Made by a program: the position numbers and the translations under genes
In this document: in pieces, positions 8,364 through 16,130 of the stretch
Layout of the letters: each line of letters begins with the position of its first letter
Numbering within the stretch: the first letter of the stretch is position 1
Origin: VYFG01 sp965248685
GTDB lineage: Bacteria > Pseudomonadota > Gammaproteobacteria > Arenicellales > Poriferihabitantaceae
Assembly: GCA_965248685.1 (NCBI GenBank)
Contig: CBDFKC010000002.1
Coordinates: 124,001-188,000, forward strand
Reading direction: 5' to 3'
DNA: 64,000 bases
The notes under the pieces: generated by a model
Told to the model about the DNA's origin: nothing
The model's input: only the letters and a program-made list of their open reading frames with translations
Databases searched by the model: none

Positions 8364-10079
8364 TTAGTTAAATAGAATCCCGCACTTCCGTTCAGTCGCC
8401 CGGTTCATATGCGCAAGAAATCTGTCGGACGTCGCCTGGTGTTCTCTGCGCCGTTGGTATATGTAATACTCTTCCAGCGTTTGTTCGGCAATGATGTGGT
8501 TCAGTACAACGGTACTTTCGTTCTGACCCTGTCTACGCAGTCGAGCCACCACCTGGTTAAACATCTCCAGGCTGTGAATCAAGCCGAAGAAAACCAGTTG
8601 ATTTGAACTGTGCTGGATGTTCAGACCGTGTCCGCCGCTCTTCGCATGAAGTAGCAACATCGGAATTTTTCCCTTATCAAAATCCTCCGCAGCATCTTCG
8701 TAGTCGTCTAGCGCCACAGCCTGTTTGAACGCTTTCTTAATACGAGCTACATCGTGCTTCCACTCATAGACAACCAGAATAGGGCGGTTGCCCAGCGAGT
8801 CCACTAGCTCCCTAAGTGCCTCAATCTTGGCATCATGGATATCCAGTACCTGCTTATCTTCGTCATACACCGCTCCGTTACAAATTTGTAGTAGCTTGCC
8901 GGATAACGTTACAGCCTGATCAACGTCCAGCTCCCGATCACCCCACTCGGCAATAAATTCTTCCTCCAACTCATCGTAAAACTCTCGCGCCTTCGCTGGC
9001 AAGTCAACCATGATCGGGTTATTAATGATCTCCGGCATATCCAGATAGTCTGAGGCGTCAAGACGGAACGAAATATCTTCTACTAAGCTGAATATCTTTT
9101 CTTCTGCGCCTGGCAACGGGGTGTACTTGTGCGAATAGTGGTTGTAGTTAAAAAACCTGGTTCGATACTCGGTAATATTCTTACCCAGGCGTTCACCGTG
9201 ATCCAGCAAGTAGTATTGCGCCCACAGGCCCATTAGGTCATTACTAATCGGTGTACCGGTGAGTCCGATTATCCGGTTAATCTCTGGCCACATTTTAGAT
9301 AGGGCTTTAGTGCGCGATGAATCATGGCCCTTATAACCGCTTATCTCGTCAATGATCACTGTATCGTAGGGCCAGTGATTTCCCACGGTCTTAACCAGCC
9401 AGGGAATGTTGTCAGAATTAATGATGTGTATCTGTTCTGGCAACGATAGTATCTCCTTCCTCTGATGGTGAGCGATTAGCCGGTGAAGCTTATTTCGTAT
9501 GGTGTTGTTCTTCCGGTCCTTCGGATAATGTCGTTGGATCGCATCAGTAAGATTCCGTACTTGCTTTAGGTGCTTGAAGCTGACATTACCTTTGTGTTTT
9601 GAATATGTTTCTATGATGCTATCTTCCACATCACGAATTCTATTATTCAGGTCCAGAAGCATTTTATTGTGATCCGCGATATCAACATTTCCCTTATGCT
9701 TTATCACCTTGGCTCTTCTGATCCGCAGTTTATCCCTGAATCTTAGTTCTTCGAGAAATTTCCCCTCCGTAGTCTCGCCGATATCAGGTTCAACCAGCTC
9801 TTCATCTCTGAGCCAATCAAAACGCAGATCGATAGCCAGGGCGTCGCGCCATAAATCAAATTCCGTGGGCCATACTTTTGTAGCCACTCGCTTAGGCGCT
9901 GCAATCAATACTTTCTCAGAATCGAAACTCTGTAGCAACTCCGCTAACGCAATTGAAGTGGACAAAGTCTTGCCCATCCCCATATCGATTAGCAGCATCA
10001 TAAATCTGTTGTCCCGAATGCAGTCCCTGGTACGCCACTGATAATCGTGAACGTCTTCTCTACGGTAATTGAATGTCAA
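8364..10079 (-). CDS. SNF2-like superfamily 2 helicase of the replication module
   Basis: 571 residues. Helicase motifs are clear: Walker A DMGMGKT (residues 32-38), DEAH-type box IIDEIS, motif III LTGTPIS, then in the second lobe GHGLNIQ and QVVARLRRQGQ (motifs V and VI). A charged insert of about 110 residues lies between motifs Ia and II. Helicases of this kind sit beside VRR-NUC, DUF2815, DUF2800 and polymerase A genes in many phages, where they belong to DNA replication or recombination. The start codon is TTG at 10079, overlapping the VRR-NUC stop by 4 bases (TTGA). Confidence 0.9.
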   Translation of the reverse strand: MTFNYRREDVHDYQWRTRDCIRDNRFMMLLIDMGMGKTLSTSIALAELLQSFDSEKVLIAAPKRVATKVWPTEFDLWRDALAIDLRFDWLRDEELVEPDIGETTEGKFLEELRFRDKLRIRRAKVIKHKGNVDIADHNKMLLDLNNRIRDVEDSIIETYSKHKGNVSFKHLKQVRNLTDAIQRHYPKDRKNNTIRNKLHRLIAHHQRKEILSLPEQIHIINSDNIPWLVKTVGNHWPYDTVIIDEISGYKGHDSSRTKALSKMWPEINRIIGLTGTPISNDLMGLWAQYYLLDHGERLGKNITEYRTRFFNYNHYSHKYTPLPGAEEKIFSLVEDISFRLDASDYLDMPEIINNPIMVDLPAKAREFYDELEEEFIAEWGDRELDVDQAVTLSGKLLQICNGAVYDEDKQVLDIHDAKIEALRELVDSLGNRPILVVYEWKHDVARIKKAFKQAVALDDYEDAAEDFDKGKIPMLLLHAKSGGHGLNIQHSSNQLVFFGLIHSLEMFNQVVARLRRQGQNESTVVLNHIIAEQTLEEYYIYQRRREHQATSDRFLAHMNRATERKCGILFN

Positions 10080-10354
10080 TATCCTGCTCCGCCTAAGCTG
10101 AATAACGCAATCACTTCCCCTGGTGTATCGGGGACATGCACTTTAAAGCCACAGCGCCATAGCTGTCTGTGCATTTTCAACTGTTTTTTCTCAGGCACTT
10201 TACCGGGCGCTTTGATTTCAGCCATTAGTACACGACCTCGCCTGAAACACAGTTGATCTGGGATACCTTTAATAAGTCCGAGCCACTTGAGACAAAACCA
10301 ACACTTGGTTTTTGCCTGCTTCTTGAATTCCGTTTCAACTGTGTTCTCACGCAT
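10076..10354 (-). CDS. VRR-NUC domain nuclease
   Basis: 92 residues with the compact VRR-NUC nuclease pattern: an N-terminal Glu helix (ENTVETEFKK), then GIPDQ, then AEIKAPGK supplying the E-x-K metal-binding pair, then a Q-rich helix. Stand-alone phage VRR-NUC proteins are predicted Holliday-junction or structure-specific nucleases. The gene overlaps the helicase start and the upstream Lar-like gene, so helicase and nuclease are co-translated. Confidence 0.88.
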   Translation of the reverse strand: MRENTVETEFKKQAKTKCWFCLKWLGLIKGIPDQLCFRRGRVLMAEIKAPGKVPEKKQLKMHRQLWRCGFKVHVPDTPGEVIALFSLGGAGY

Positions 10355-10760
10355 GCTGATAGAGATTGTTCCATGCGTATACCGCTTCTTTTCTTACCTT
10401 AAAATTCTGGATTATGGTAGGGCAGTTGTAGCAACTTACAAACCACGTTTGATCAACCATGTCTCCATCTAATTCAGTTAACCGACTCCCGCAACTAGGG
10501 CACGGGTTAAGCTCATTTAGTGGCGTCACAGGTGGTTCTGCATATAGATACTCCGTGGCGTCTCGCGGGTCCACCTCAACCATGACACCTGGTTTAATGT
10601 TTCCGTTTGGTAAATCACACACTTCGCGGGCTGCTTCGTAATCTTCATTGTTGAGTTGATCCATCGGTCCTGAATTGGTCAAGAACTGGTGATCGTGGTA
10701 TGTCCATCGTTTCCCGACCGGCGCGAGAATCCAGCCTACTAATCGTTTTAGTAATTCCAT
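10347..10760 (-). CDS. Lar-like zinc-ribbon protein
   Basis: 137 residues. The C-terminal part has the restriction-alleviation (Lar) family pattern: PCPSCGS, then a second pair CYNC, then a helix ending EAVYAWNNL. Two CxxC pairs should bind zinc. Lar of the Rac prophage modifies host type I restriction. In phages the family is broad, so the function here is only suggested. The N-terminal 70 residues are not recognised. Confidence 0.65.
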   Translation of the reverse strand: MELLKRLVGWILAPVGKRWTYHDHQFLTNSGPMDQLNNEDYEAAREVCDLPNGNIKPGVMVEVDPRDATEYLYAEPPVTPLNELNPCPSCGSRLTELDGDMVDQTWFVSCYNCPTIIQNFKVRKEAVYAWNNLYQHA

Positions 10761-11011
10761 TAACTTAATTCCTGTCCGGGGTTACGCTGGCAAACCATGC
10801 TTGCAAGAACATCTTCATTGCCACGGTGAGTCTCGTGTAGTTGCACCGATGAACCAAGGCTTATGAATGCGCCGTTAGCGATGCTCTGTGCTGCTGCTAA
10901 CGATAGGTTTTGATCTTCCAACAGCAGGCGAGTAACTGCCACTATTGATTCACGAATGGCTTCGCTGTCGGGGACTCCGTTGTTGTGCAATTGTCTTCTT
11001 GGTTTATTCAT
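10760..11011 (-). CDS. Small phage protein, unknown
   Basis: 83 residues, mostly helical by composition, with no recognised motif. It shares one base with the downstream Lar-like gene start and overlaps the upstream gene stop by 4 bases. Tight packing argues for translation. Confidence 0.5.
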   Translation of the reverse strand: MNKPRRQLHNNGVPDSEAIRESIVAVTRLLLEDQNLSLAAAQSIANGAFISLGSSVQLHETHRGNEDVLASMVCQRNPGQELS

Positions 11012-11232
11012 AATACTCTTCCTGGTAGTTCTGATTTTTGCGGTGTTATCGGTAGCACTAGCTTCCTACGAAAGTCCACTGCGTCTTGCTCAGAAATAGC
11101 CCCCTTTCTTATTAAATTATCTAGCAACACGAGTACTTCATCTCTCAACTTGCGTAAACTCTTTTCTGCGCTAGTCTCGTCGTACTCCCAATCTGCTGCC
11201 GCTACTCTTCGTTGCTTGGTCCGCATATTCAT
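11008..11232 (-). CDS. Small basic helical protein, unknown
   Basis: 74 residues from ATG 11232, chosen because this codon overlaps the stop of the upstream membrane-protein gene as ATGA. A longer frame to 11337 would overlap that gene by 109 bases. The protein has an Arg/Lys-rich start and helices with Leu spacing. No family recognised. Confidence 0.5.
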   Translation of the reverse strand: MNMRTKQRRVAAADWEYDETSAEKSLRKLRDEVLVLLDNLIRKGAISEQDAVDFRRKLVLPITPQKSELPGRVL

Positions 11233-11453
11233 TGCCTTGCTAACGCCATCGCAGCGGCATGTAACTTGGCATTGAACCATCGTCGGATAATGTAGCTTCG
11301 TATCAAGCTGACCAGTGTGAACCAGAAAACAATCCATAAGTCGGTAGCGAAGGGTACATGGACTCCATATATCGGAAATACTATTAACTGCAGTAACAGT
11401 GCTACTACAACACCGATCCCGATATTCATTAGCGTCTCGATTAGCGACCCCAT
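11229..11453 (-). CDS. Small two-helix membrane protein (DUF7220-like)
   Basis: 74 residues: MGSLIETLMNIGIGVVVALL, then a second hydrophobic helix (FWFTLVSLIRSYIIRRWFN). The pattern resembles the short phage membrane proteins grouped as DUF7220. Function unknown. It overlaps the next gene by 4 bases. Confidence 0.6.
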   Translation of the reverse strand: MGSLIETLMNIGIGVVVALLLQLIVFPIYGVHVPFATDLWIVFWFTLVSLIRSYIIRRWFNAKLHAAAMALARQ

Positions 11454-11467
11454 TTTGGATTGCGTAA

Positions 11468-11716
11468 TCAGATTACCACCTGTCGCGTCGTACTATCCTG
11501 GTGCTTAATTTTCTTTTTACTCTCCTGGTACTTGTCGATGTTCTTCCAATCTGTTCTAAGTGATGCCCAGCACGACACAGCAGCTCCCGGAAATTCCTTT
11601 AATATTTCAAAGAGCATTGCCACGAGGATGATCAATGGCGATATTACGAAGAACACGGCGAGAATCAGTTTAGCGAGCTTCGGGTGTTCCTTACACATCG
11701 GGTGTATTTCTCTCAT
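11468..11716 (-). CDS. Small membrane protein, unknown
   Basis: 82 residues with one strong hydrophobic stretch (about residues 17-40, LILAVFFVISPLIILVAML) and a basic cytoplasmic-type tail. It follows the polymerase stop at 11719 by two bases. No family recognised. Confidence 0.5.
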   Translation of the reverse strand: MREIHPMCKEHPKLAKLILAVFFVISPLIILVAMLFEILKEFPGAAVSCWASLRTDWKNIDKYQESKKKIKHQDSTTRQVVI

Positions 11717-11718
11717 AG

Positions 11719-13986
11719 TTATTTCCTGTATCGTTGTGATTCAAATGGGTCGGAGTTGATTGGCAGGCCCGCAGCCCATGCAGGCTTCTGGCACATCAGT
11801 TCCTTGAAGTGTTCTTTGGTGCCGTGGCCCTCCGGTACATCAGCAATAATTTCATCGTGTACCAGCAAGATACTGGGGTAGCCTGCATCGTTAGTTCTAA
11901 TCATTGCCTCAGCTATCAGATCGCGAGCAATTCCCTGGTCAATATTCTCGCAGTTGTGTACGATGAGAGGTTGACCGTTCTGGTCTTTTACGACAAAGCG
12001 CTGGTTTGGCCCTACATCTAGGATGTCAAACACCTGTTTCTGATATCTGGAGGAATCCCCATTTGCTCTTCGCTCCAATTGTTCACAATCCGGTAGTTCA
12101 ACGTACTTACGGGTATTCCGCTCTTCTCGGAAAAAGTCTTTACTGTCATGCCCTGGATGCGTCTCGAATTCCGACGGTTGTTCGCTTGAACTTCCATCGA
12201 TACCCATCTGCAGTTGTCTTTCGCATAACTTTGGTCGTTGTCTATCCGGTCTAACGACAGACCCTGTACATAGGTCGGACCCATGTCTTTCCAAAAGTTT
12301 TCGAAACTGCTTTTCCAAGCAGCGCATACCGCAATTCCACGTGCACCATAGTTTTTGTATGCTGCGTGAGACCGGCGCGAGCACCGCGCGAGCATACCGC
12401 GCCATACTGCGTATGCTGGATGTTTGCTCATCCCGTGGCTCCGTGTCGCCATACTTATCGTCGTGCTTGTCATGCACCCACATGAGGGATGTATTCCAAG
12501 TTTTTTCTTTTTTAACAATTCTGTCGCATCCATGATAATCCGGTTTCCGCAGTCGCACTGGACAACCCATTGGGATTTCTTCCCATTGCTTCCATGATAT
12601 TCCCTCGCCGTCAGGTAACCGACTCTGAATCCTTTTATATCTCTCGCTCTGTGATGCATTTACCCAACCTCCTTCTGTGAATACTTTGTGTTCGGGAGTC
12701 ATTAAAACTCCGTGCGCATTTATTACTTTCTTTATCCCTTTATTAACCAATCCCCCATGGGGGGTCCATTGTTCACCATCCCATAAGATGTCAGTCGAAT
12801 GAATATTTTGAATTTGAATCCAGCCTCGCTTAGTTAAAACTGGTGTATCGTTCGCAATGCAAAACATTCCGCCGTATGAATGGATCAGGTGGAAGCCCCG
12901 CATGCCCGTGACTTTCCCGTAGTACGCCACCTGGTCGTTGCCATGAGTGCCGGGGCGGATGCTGGGTCGGTAGTAAGACATCTTCCTGCCCGAGGGTAGG
13001 CGGCATCTCAGGAAGTCTCCTTCGACTTTGAAACGGACGTCCACAAGCGTTGCTCTCAGCTCATCGCGTTGCTCCCGCGTGTAGTCTCGACCGAGTCGAT
13101 TCTGACCAACGAAAAACGCTCTACCAGGATTCCTAACCGCAGCCATTGCCGCCAGCTCGACTTCTTCCCAGTACTGAACAATGTTCGGGTTAGCGGCCCG
13201 CCATAGCTCTACGATCAGGCCCGCTGCAACGTACTGTCGTTTAGTCAGTCCGAAGGTGGTTCCGCGCTCCCTCGCTTTCCCGTACTTCCATTTAACTTTA
13301 TCAATCTGCCGGTGCGTGGATAACTTCAGGACCGATTCCAACGCCACTGCTAAATCAAGTCCGTTTGCTTCCGCCATTTTAGCCAGGGCGCCTATTGCCC
13401 CTTGATACCCCAGTGCGAGTGCTGCAACCTTGCCAACAAATCTCTCAGGGCTATCTTCGCTTATCGTTTCAATAGGCTTGTTATAGATTCCCGCCGCCGT
13501 GTGAGCGTAAAGTCGCTCGTGCGTGTTGAATACCTGCAGCACCACTGACTCTCTAGCTAACCAGGCAAGCACACGGGCCTCTATAGCCTTGAAATCGTCA
13601 ACTATTAAGCGATGACCCGGTGAAGAGATGATCATGCCTCTCAGAGAGCTTAGAAGAGCGTCTGTGACATCGTCATAGAGCGCTTCCAAGATATCAGGGT
13701 CGAGGTGTTTAAACAGCTCGATACAGTTATCGGTATCCTTGAACTTTGGTCTCGATAAGTTTTGGAAATTAAGACCCATTGATGACCATCTGCCGGTGCG
13801 GGCAGCGTGGTACGCCAGTGCTTGATAGAACCGACCCTCAAACTGCTTCTCCAGCATGGTGTGATATTTTTTTATCGGGGTCCTGCTGGTAGACAGTCTT
13901 AGACGTATCGCCTCAGCAAGGGGGTCTGGGAGGTCCTGTTTAAGGAGTTCCTGCAGCGTTTCCTTCTGTATGTTGGATATCTGCAT
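11719..13986 (-). CDS. Family A DNA polymerase, polymerase half, with intein
   Basis: 755 codons. Extein residues 1-375 and 679-755 form the thumb, palm and fingers of a family A polymerase: motif A VDDFKAIEARVLAWLA (near 129-143), motif B K-x3-ALGYQG (186-195), a YGG-x-x-ENI-x-QGIARDLI stretch, and motif C LLVHDEI after the intein. An intein of 303 residues (376-678) is inserted between motifs B and C. The exonuclease half is a separate upstream gene whose stop overlaps this start as TAATG, with no Shine-Dalgarno of its own visible, so translation is probably coupled. Family length is normal only if the two halves are added and the intein removed. Confidence 0.92.
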   Translation of the reverse strand: MQISNIQKETLQELLKQDLPDPLAEAIRLRLSTSRTPIKKYHTMLEKQFEGRFYQALAYHAARTGRWSSMGLNFQNLSRPKFKDTDNCIELFKHLDPDILEALYDDVTDALLSSLRGMIISSPGHRLIVDDFKAIEARVLAWLARESVVLQVFNTHERLYAHTAAGIYNKPIETISEDSPERFVGKVAALALGYQGAIGALAKMAEANGLDLAVALESVLKLSTHRQIDKVKWKYGKARERGTTFGLTKRQYVAAGLIVELWRAANPNIVQYWEEVELAAMAAVRNPGRAFFVGQNRLGRDYTREQRDELRATLVDVRFKVEGDFLRCRLPSGRKMSYYRPSIRPGTHGNDQVAYYGKVTGMRGFHLIHSYGGMFCIANDTPVLTKRGWIQIQNIHSTDILWDGEQWTPHGGLVNKGIKKVINAHGVLMTPEHKVFTEGGWVNASQSERYKRIQSRLPDGEGISWKQWEEIPMGCPVRLRKPDYHGCDRIVKKEKTWNTSLMWVHDKHDDKYGDTEPRDEQTSSIRSMARYARAVLAPVSRSIQKLWCTWNCGMRCLEKQFRKLLERHGSDLCTGSVVRPDRQRPKLCERQLQMGIDGSSSEQPSEFETHPGHDSKDFFREERNTRKYVELPDCEQLERRANGDSSRYQKQVFDILDVGPNQRFVVKDQNGQPLIVHNCENIDQGIARDLIAEAMIRTNDAGYPSILLVHDEIIADVPEGHGTKEHFKELMCQKPAWAAGLPINSDPFESQRYRK
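11953..12861 (-). mobile_element. Intein in DNA polymerase A, enclosing an out-of-frame HNH gene
   Basis: In-frame insert of 303 codons in the polymerase. It starts at Cys376 with block A CIANDTPVLTKRGW, has block B with the TxxH motif (LMTPEHKVF), and ends with block F (FDILDVGPNQRFVV) and block G LIVHN followed by Cys+1. All residues for a class 1 splicing reaction (Cys1, block B His, penultimate His, Asn, Cys+1) are present. No LAGLIDADG or HNH motif is present in this frame between blocks B and F. The HNH endonuclease lies there in another frame. Removal restores a continuous YGGMF-CENIDQGIARDL polymerase segment. Confidence 0.93.
12018..12659 (-). CDS. HNH homing endonuclease encoded out of frame inside the intein
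   Basis: 213 residues, in the -1 frame relative to the polymerase-intein frame. It has the mobile phage HNH pattern: a Cys-rich start (CDCGN, CGC), then W-x-x-M-L-x-R-C, YKNYGARGI, W-x-x-F-x-x-F-x-x-DMG, and the core LDRIDND-x-x-Y-x-x-x-NCRW followed by Q-A-N-N-R-R. The C-terminal segment looks like a DNA-binding helix module. A strong Shine-Dalgarno AAGGAGG (12674-12668) lies 8 bases before ATG 12659. These same bases encode the EGGW residues of the intein, so the enzyme can be made as a free protein. By family it should cut intein-free polymerase alleles and drive homing. Confidence 0.9.
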   Translation of the reverse strand: MHHRARDIKGFRVGYLTAREYHGSNGKKSQWVVQCDCGNRIIMDATELLKKKKLGIHPSCGCMTSTTISMATRSHGMSKHPAYAVWRGMLARCSRRSHAAYKNYGARGIAVCAAWKSSFENFWKDMGPTYVQGLSLDRIDNDQSYAKDNCRWVSMEVQANNRRNSRRIQGMTVKTFSEKSGIPVSTLNYRIVNNWSEEQMGIPPDIRNRCLTS

Positions 13987-14798
13987 TACAGGGTGTCCAG
14001 TTGTTTATTGATCCAGTCAAAAAACTGGGCACGACTACCTGGATTAGAAAGTCCGGTGAGTTCTTTCAGTCTCTCAACTTCCAGGGCATTTACACCTGAA
14101 TAGATTTCAATAGCGTTCTCTATATTGGGCACATCGAGTCGAACACCCCGCATATTAATTTGCTGGTCAATTTCCCAGACTCTGCGTTCTGTTGCAGTTA
14201 AGTCCGGGAGCTGCTGATCGATCCAGCGCTCTGCAACCACGTCCTGTGCGCAGTAGTCTTGAAACTCCATAGCGAGATCACAGACCAGCGCGAACTCTTC
14301 CTTTTTTATTTGGAGTATCCCGTTGGCGGGATCAGTTTCATAGATTTCCCAGGCATATTGCCAGGGCGCATTCTTGCCCATTGTCCTGTATGGGCAACTC
14401 AGGAGTTTTATGAGCTGCGTTCCGCGTTTACTTTTAGCGAAGCTGACACCGCCGCCCAGTAGATCGCCGCACTCTCCCAACGTGCCAGGTAATCCAGTGG
14501 CACGGGACTTCGCCATCGTGTCGTGCCATAGCGCGATAGGGATGTCCCAGCCTAGTGTGGTGGATAGCATTACCATCTCGAACATGGAGTTCCATGCGTG
14601 ATACTGGACGCCTGCTTCAGGTATTAATGCCTGCGGCCTTGTCATGCCGGGTAACCATAGCTCTGGGTCCTGGTCGTTGACTGCAAACTGCAAGCACCAT
14701 ATGCCGGTGGACTCATCGTTGGCGTAGTTCATCAACCCACGGTTCGGCAAATCGCACCGGCTATACGACTCTATGTCCACATGGACTTTATCTACCAT
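13986..14798 (-). CDS. Family A DNA polymerase, 3'-5' exonuclease half
   Basis: 270 residues from ATG 14798, preferred over ATG 14837 because AGAGGT lies 7 bases upstream and the protein then starts MVDKVHVDIESYS, with the exonuclease I Asp-x-Glu motif. Later motifs fit a DnaQ-like proofreading domain (NSMFEMVML, then YCAQDVVAE with the final catalytic Asp). The protein ends in the thumb start at SNPGSRAQFFDWINKQ, and the next gene continues the same family alignment. The two products together make one polymerase. The stop and next start overlap as TAATG. Confidence 0.88.
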   Translation of the reverse strand: MVDKVHVDIESYSRCDLPNRGLMNYANDESTGIWCLQFAVNDQDPELWLPGMTRPQALIPEAGVQYHAWNSMFEMVMLSTTLGWDIPIALWHDTMAKSRATGLPGTLGECGDLLGGGVSFAKSKRGTQLIKLLSCPYRTMGKNAPWQYAWEIYETDPANGILQIKKEEFALVCDLAMEFQDYCAQDVVAERWIDQQLPDLTATERRVWEIDQQINMRGVRLDVPNIENAIEIYSGVNALEVERLKELTGLSNPGSRAQFFDWINKQLDTL

Positions 14799-14874
14799 GC
14801 AATAACCTCTGTTGTGGTGGGAAAAACCCACCCCCACTGGGAGGGCAGGTGAATGCGTGATTAACTACTCGGAT

Positions 14875-15489
14875 TTAGAATGGGATATCATCATCCCAGT
14901 CGGAGTCATCCGCACCGTCAGCAGATTCATCGATATCATCTTCAACATCGAAGTCGTCTTCCGGACGTGATGTACTACCGAGCGGCTCACCTTTTTCCAG
15001 AAACTGGATCATGTTGAGATACGCTGATACGCCTCTTGACTCGTTGTCGTAAGCTTTGACATTCAGTGATGCTCGACAGTAATCACCAGATACAAATTCA
15101 CTGGCGTTCAAAATCGGCTCTCGCTTACGGTCAACAACCTGGGGCGCTTCGTTGGTGCTGGTGTTAACGAACCAGTGACCTGCATATGGCTCGTCACCCA
15201 CATTGACCGGGTTCTTACCATCTGGCAAATCATCCTGGTCGTCACCGTCGCGCACAAGCTTGTTGCGCTTTCTTGGAATCTTGTCTCCAAACTTTTCTTC
15301 CAGCTCTGCTTTTTCCGCCATGCGCAGCTTCTTGTAAGTCGCCTTACCCTCCGCTGTGTCTTTTGGGATCAGCAACATCGCACTCCACTTTTCAAACTGC
15401 TCGCCCGTTGTTTTGTTGGTCTCAAGCTTCGGTTTGAATACTACCAAGTACGATGTGCGTACTCTTCCTGTAACTACTTTTGTCGTCAT
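14875..15489 (-). CDS. DUF2815 ssDNA-binding protein
   Basis: 204 residues matching the DUF2815 phage family: an N-terminal beta-rich domain with SAMLLIPKD and a conserved G-x-x-V-N-x-x-x-x-x-P segment. It has a long acidic C-terminal tail ending DDDIPF, the kind of tail that SSB proteins use to recruit partners. DUF2815 proteins are considered phage single-strand binding proteins and sit beside DUF2800 and polymerase A genes. It is 13 bases downstream of the DUF2800 C-terminal gene and upstream of the polymerase genes. Confidence 0.85.
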   Translation of the reverse strand: MTTKVVTGRVRTSYLVVFKPKLETNKTTGEQFEKWSAMLLIPKDTAEGKATYKKLRMAEKAELEEKFGDKIPRKRNKLVRDGDDQDDLPDGKNPVNVGDEPYAGHWFVNTSTNEAPQVVDRKREPILNASEFVSGDYCRASLNVKAYDNESRGVSAYLNMIQFLEKGEPLGSTSRPEDDFDVEDDIDESADGADDSDWDDDIPF

Positions 15490-15501
15490 TTAAATTAATC
15501 T

Positions 15502-15954
15502 CTAATCGTTAAAATCGAAATCAGAGAGATCGTCGTATTCCTCTACGTCTAGGTCGTCGAGGTCATCGAAGTCACTCCCCAGTGAAATATCTAGTGCGGA
15601 TCGCGGGTCTGCGATCTCTACTAGGGTTGCTCTACCTGGTGGCTTCGAGATGAGTTCCTGAAGTTCCGCATTCTTCAGTCCGAGTATCTTCTCGGCCTGT
15701 GTCGGAGTTATCAGTGTTTTTTTCCATAGCTGATTTGCAGTTAACTTATCAGCTAAGTATCTTGCTGCCCGATCTGGGTTTTTCCAGACACGGTTTGACC
15801 TGCCTTCTACTAACTTGTAACCGGGGATACTCTCCCTGCGACGCTGTGCCCGCATTACCCGCTCTTTAACCTGCATGATCCATCGCTCAATCATTTTGAG
15901 AAACGGAATCAGCTCTGCTATTTCACTTGCGGTTAATATGTCGGGGTTACGCAT
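15502..15954 (-). CDS. DUF2800 protein, C-terminal half (split gene)
   Basis: 150 residues. The segment YKLVEGRSNRVWKNP, then ITPTQAEKILGL, then SKPPGRATLVE is the C-terminal half of DUF2800 phage proteins, normally fused to a RecB/Cas4-like nuclease of about 250 residues. Here the nuclease half is a separate upstream gene (16131-16898), with a 53-codon ORF between. The tail is very acidic. The product probably works with the nuclease half in recombination or replication. Confidence 0.78.
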   Translation of the reverse strand: MRNPDILTASEIAELIPFLKMIERWIMQVKERVMRAQRRRESIPGYKLVEGRSNRVWKNPDRAARYLADKLTANQLWKKTLITPTQAEKILGLKNAELQELISKPPGRATLVEIADPRSALDISLGSDFDDLDDLDVEEYDDLSDFDFND

Positions 15955-15957
15955 ACT

Positions 15958-16119
15958 TTAGTTCGATATCGTAAGGTGCCCTCGATCACATAATTCGAGA
16001 TCAACATCCGGTGGCTCGTCATCGCCCACAAGCATATGGCTGAGGTTTACTGAATCCAACTCCGTCTCTGGATCGTGTGGTAAATTTTGTAGCCATATAA
16101 CCAACTGTAGTATGTTCAT
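15958..16119 (-). CDS. Small ORF between the two DUF2800 halves
   Basis: 53 codons from ATG 16119, ending 3 bases before the next start. The N-terminus MNILQLVIWLQN is hydrophobic; the rest is acidic. No clear Shine-Dalgarno is visible. It sits exactly at the break of the DUF2800 gene, so it may be a real small gene inserted there or simply the remnant of the split. Confidence 0.4.
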   Translation of the reverse strand: MNILQLVIWLQNLPHDPETELDSVNLSHMLVGDDEPPDVDLELCDRGHLTISN

Positions 16120-16130
16120 TTTTATTCAAA

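Noticed and set aside
13980..13990. Programmed -1 frameshift joining the polymerase halves
   Set aside because: No slippery heptamer at the junction; the TAATG overlap explains coupling better.
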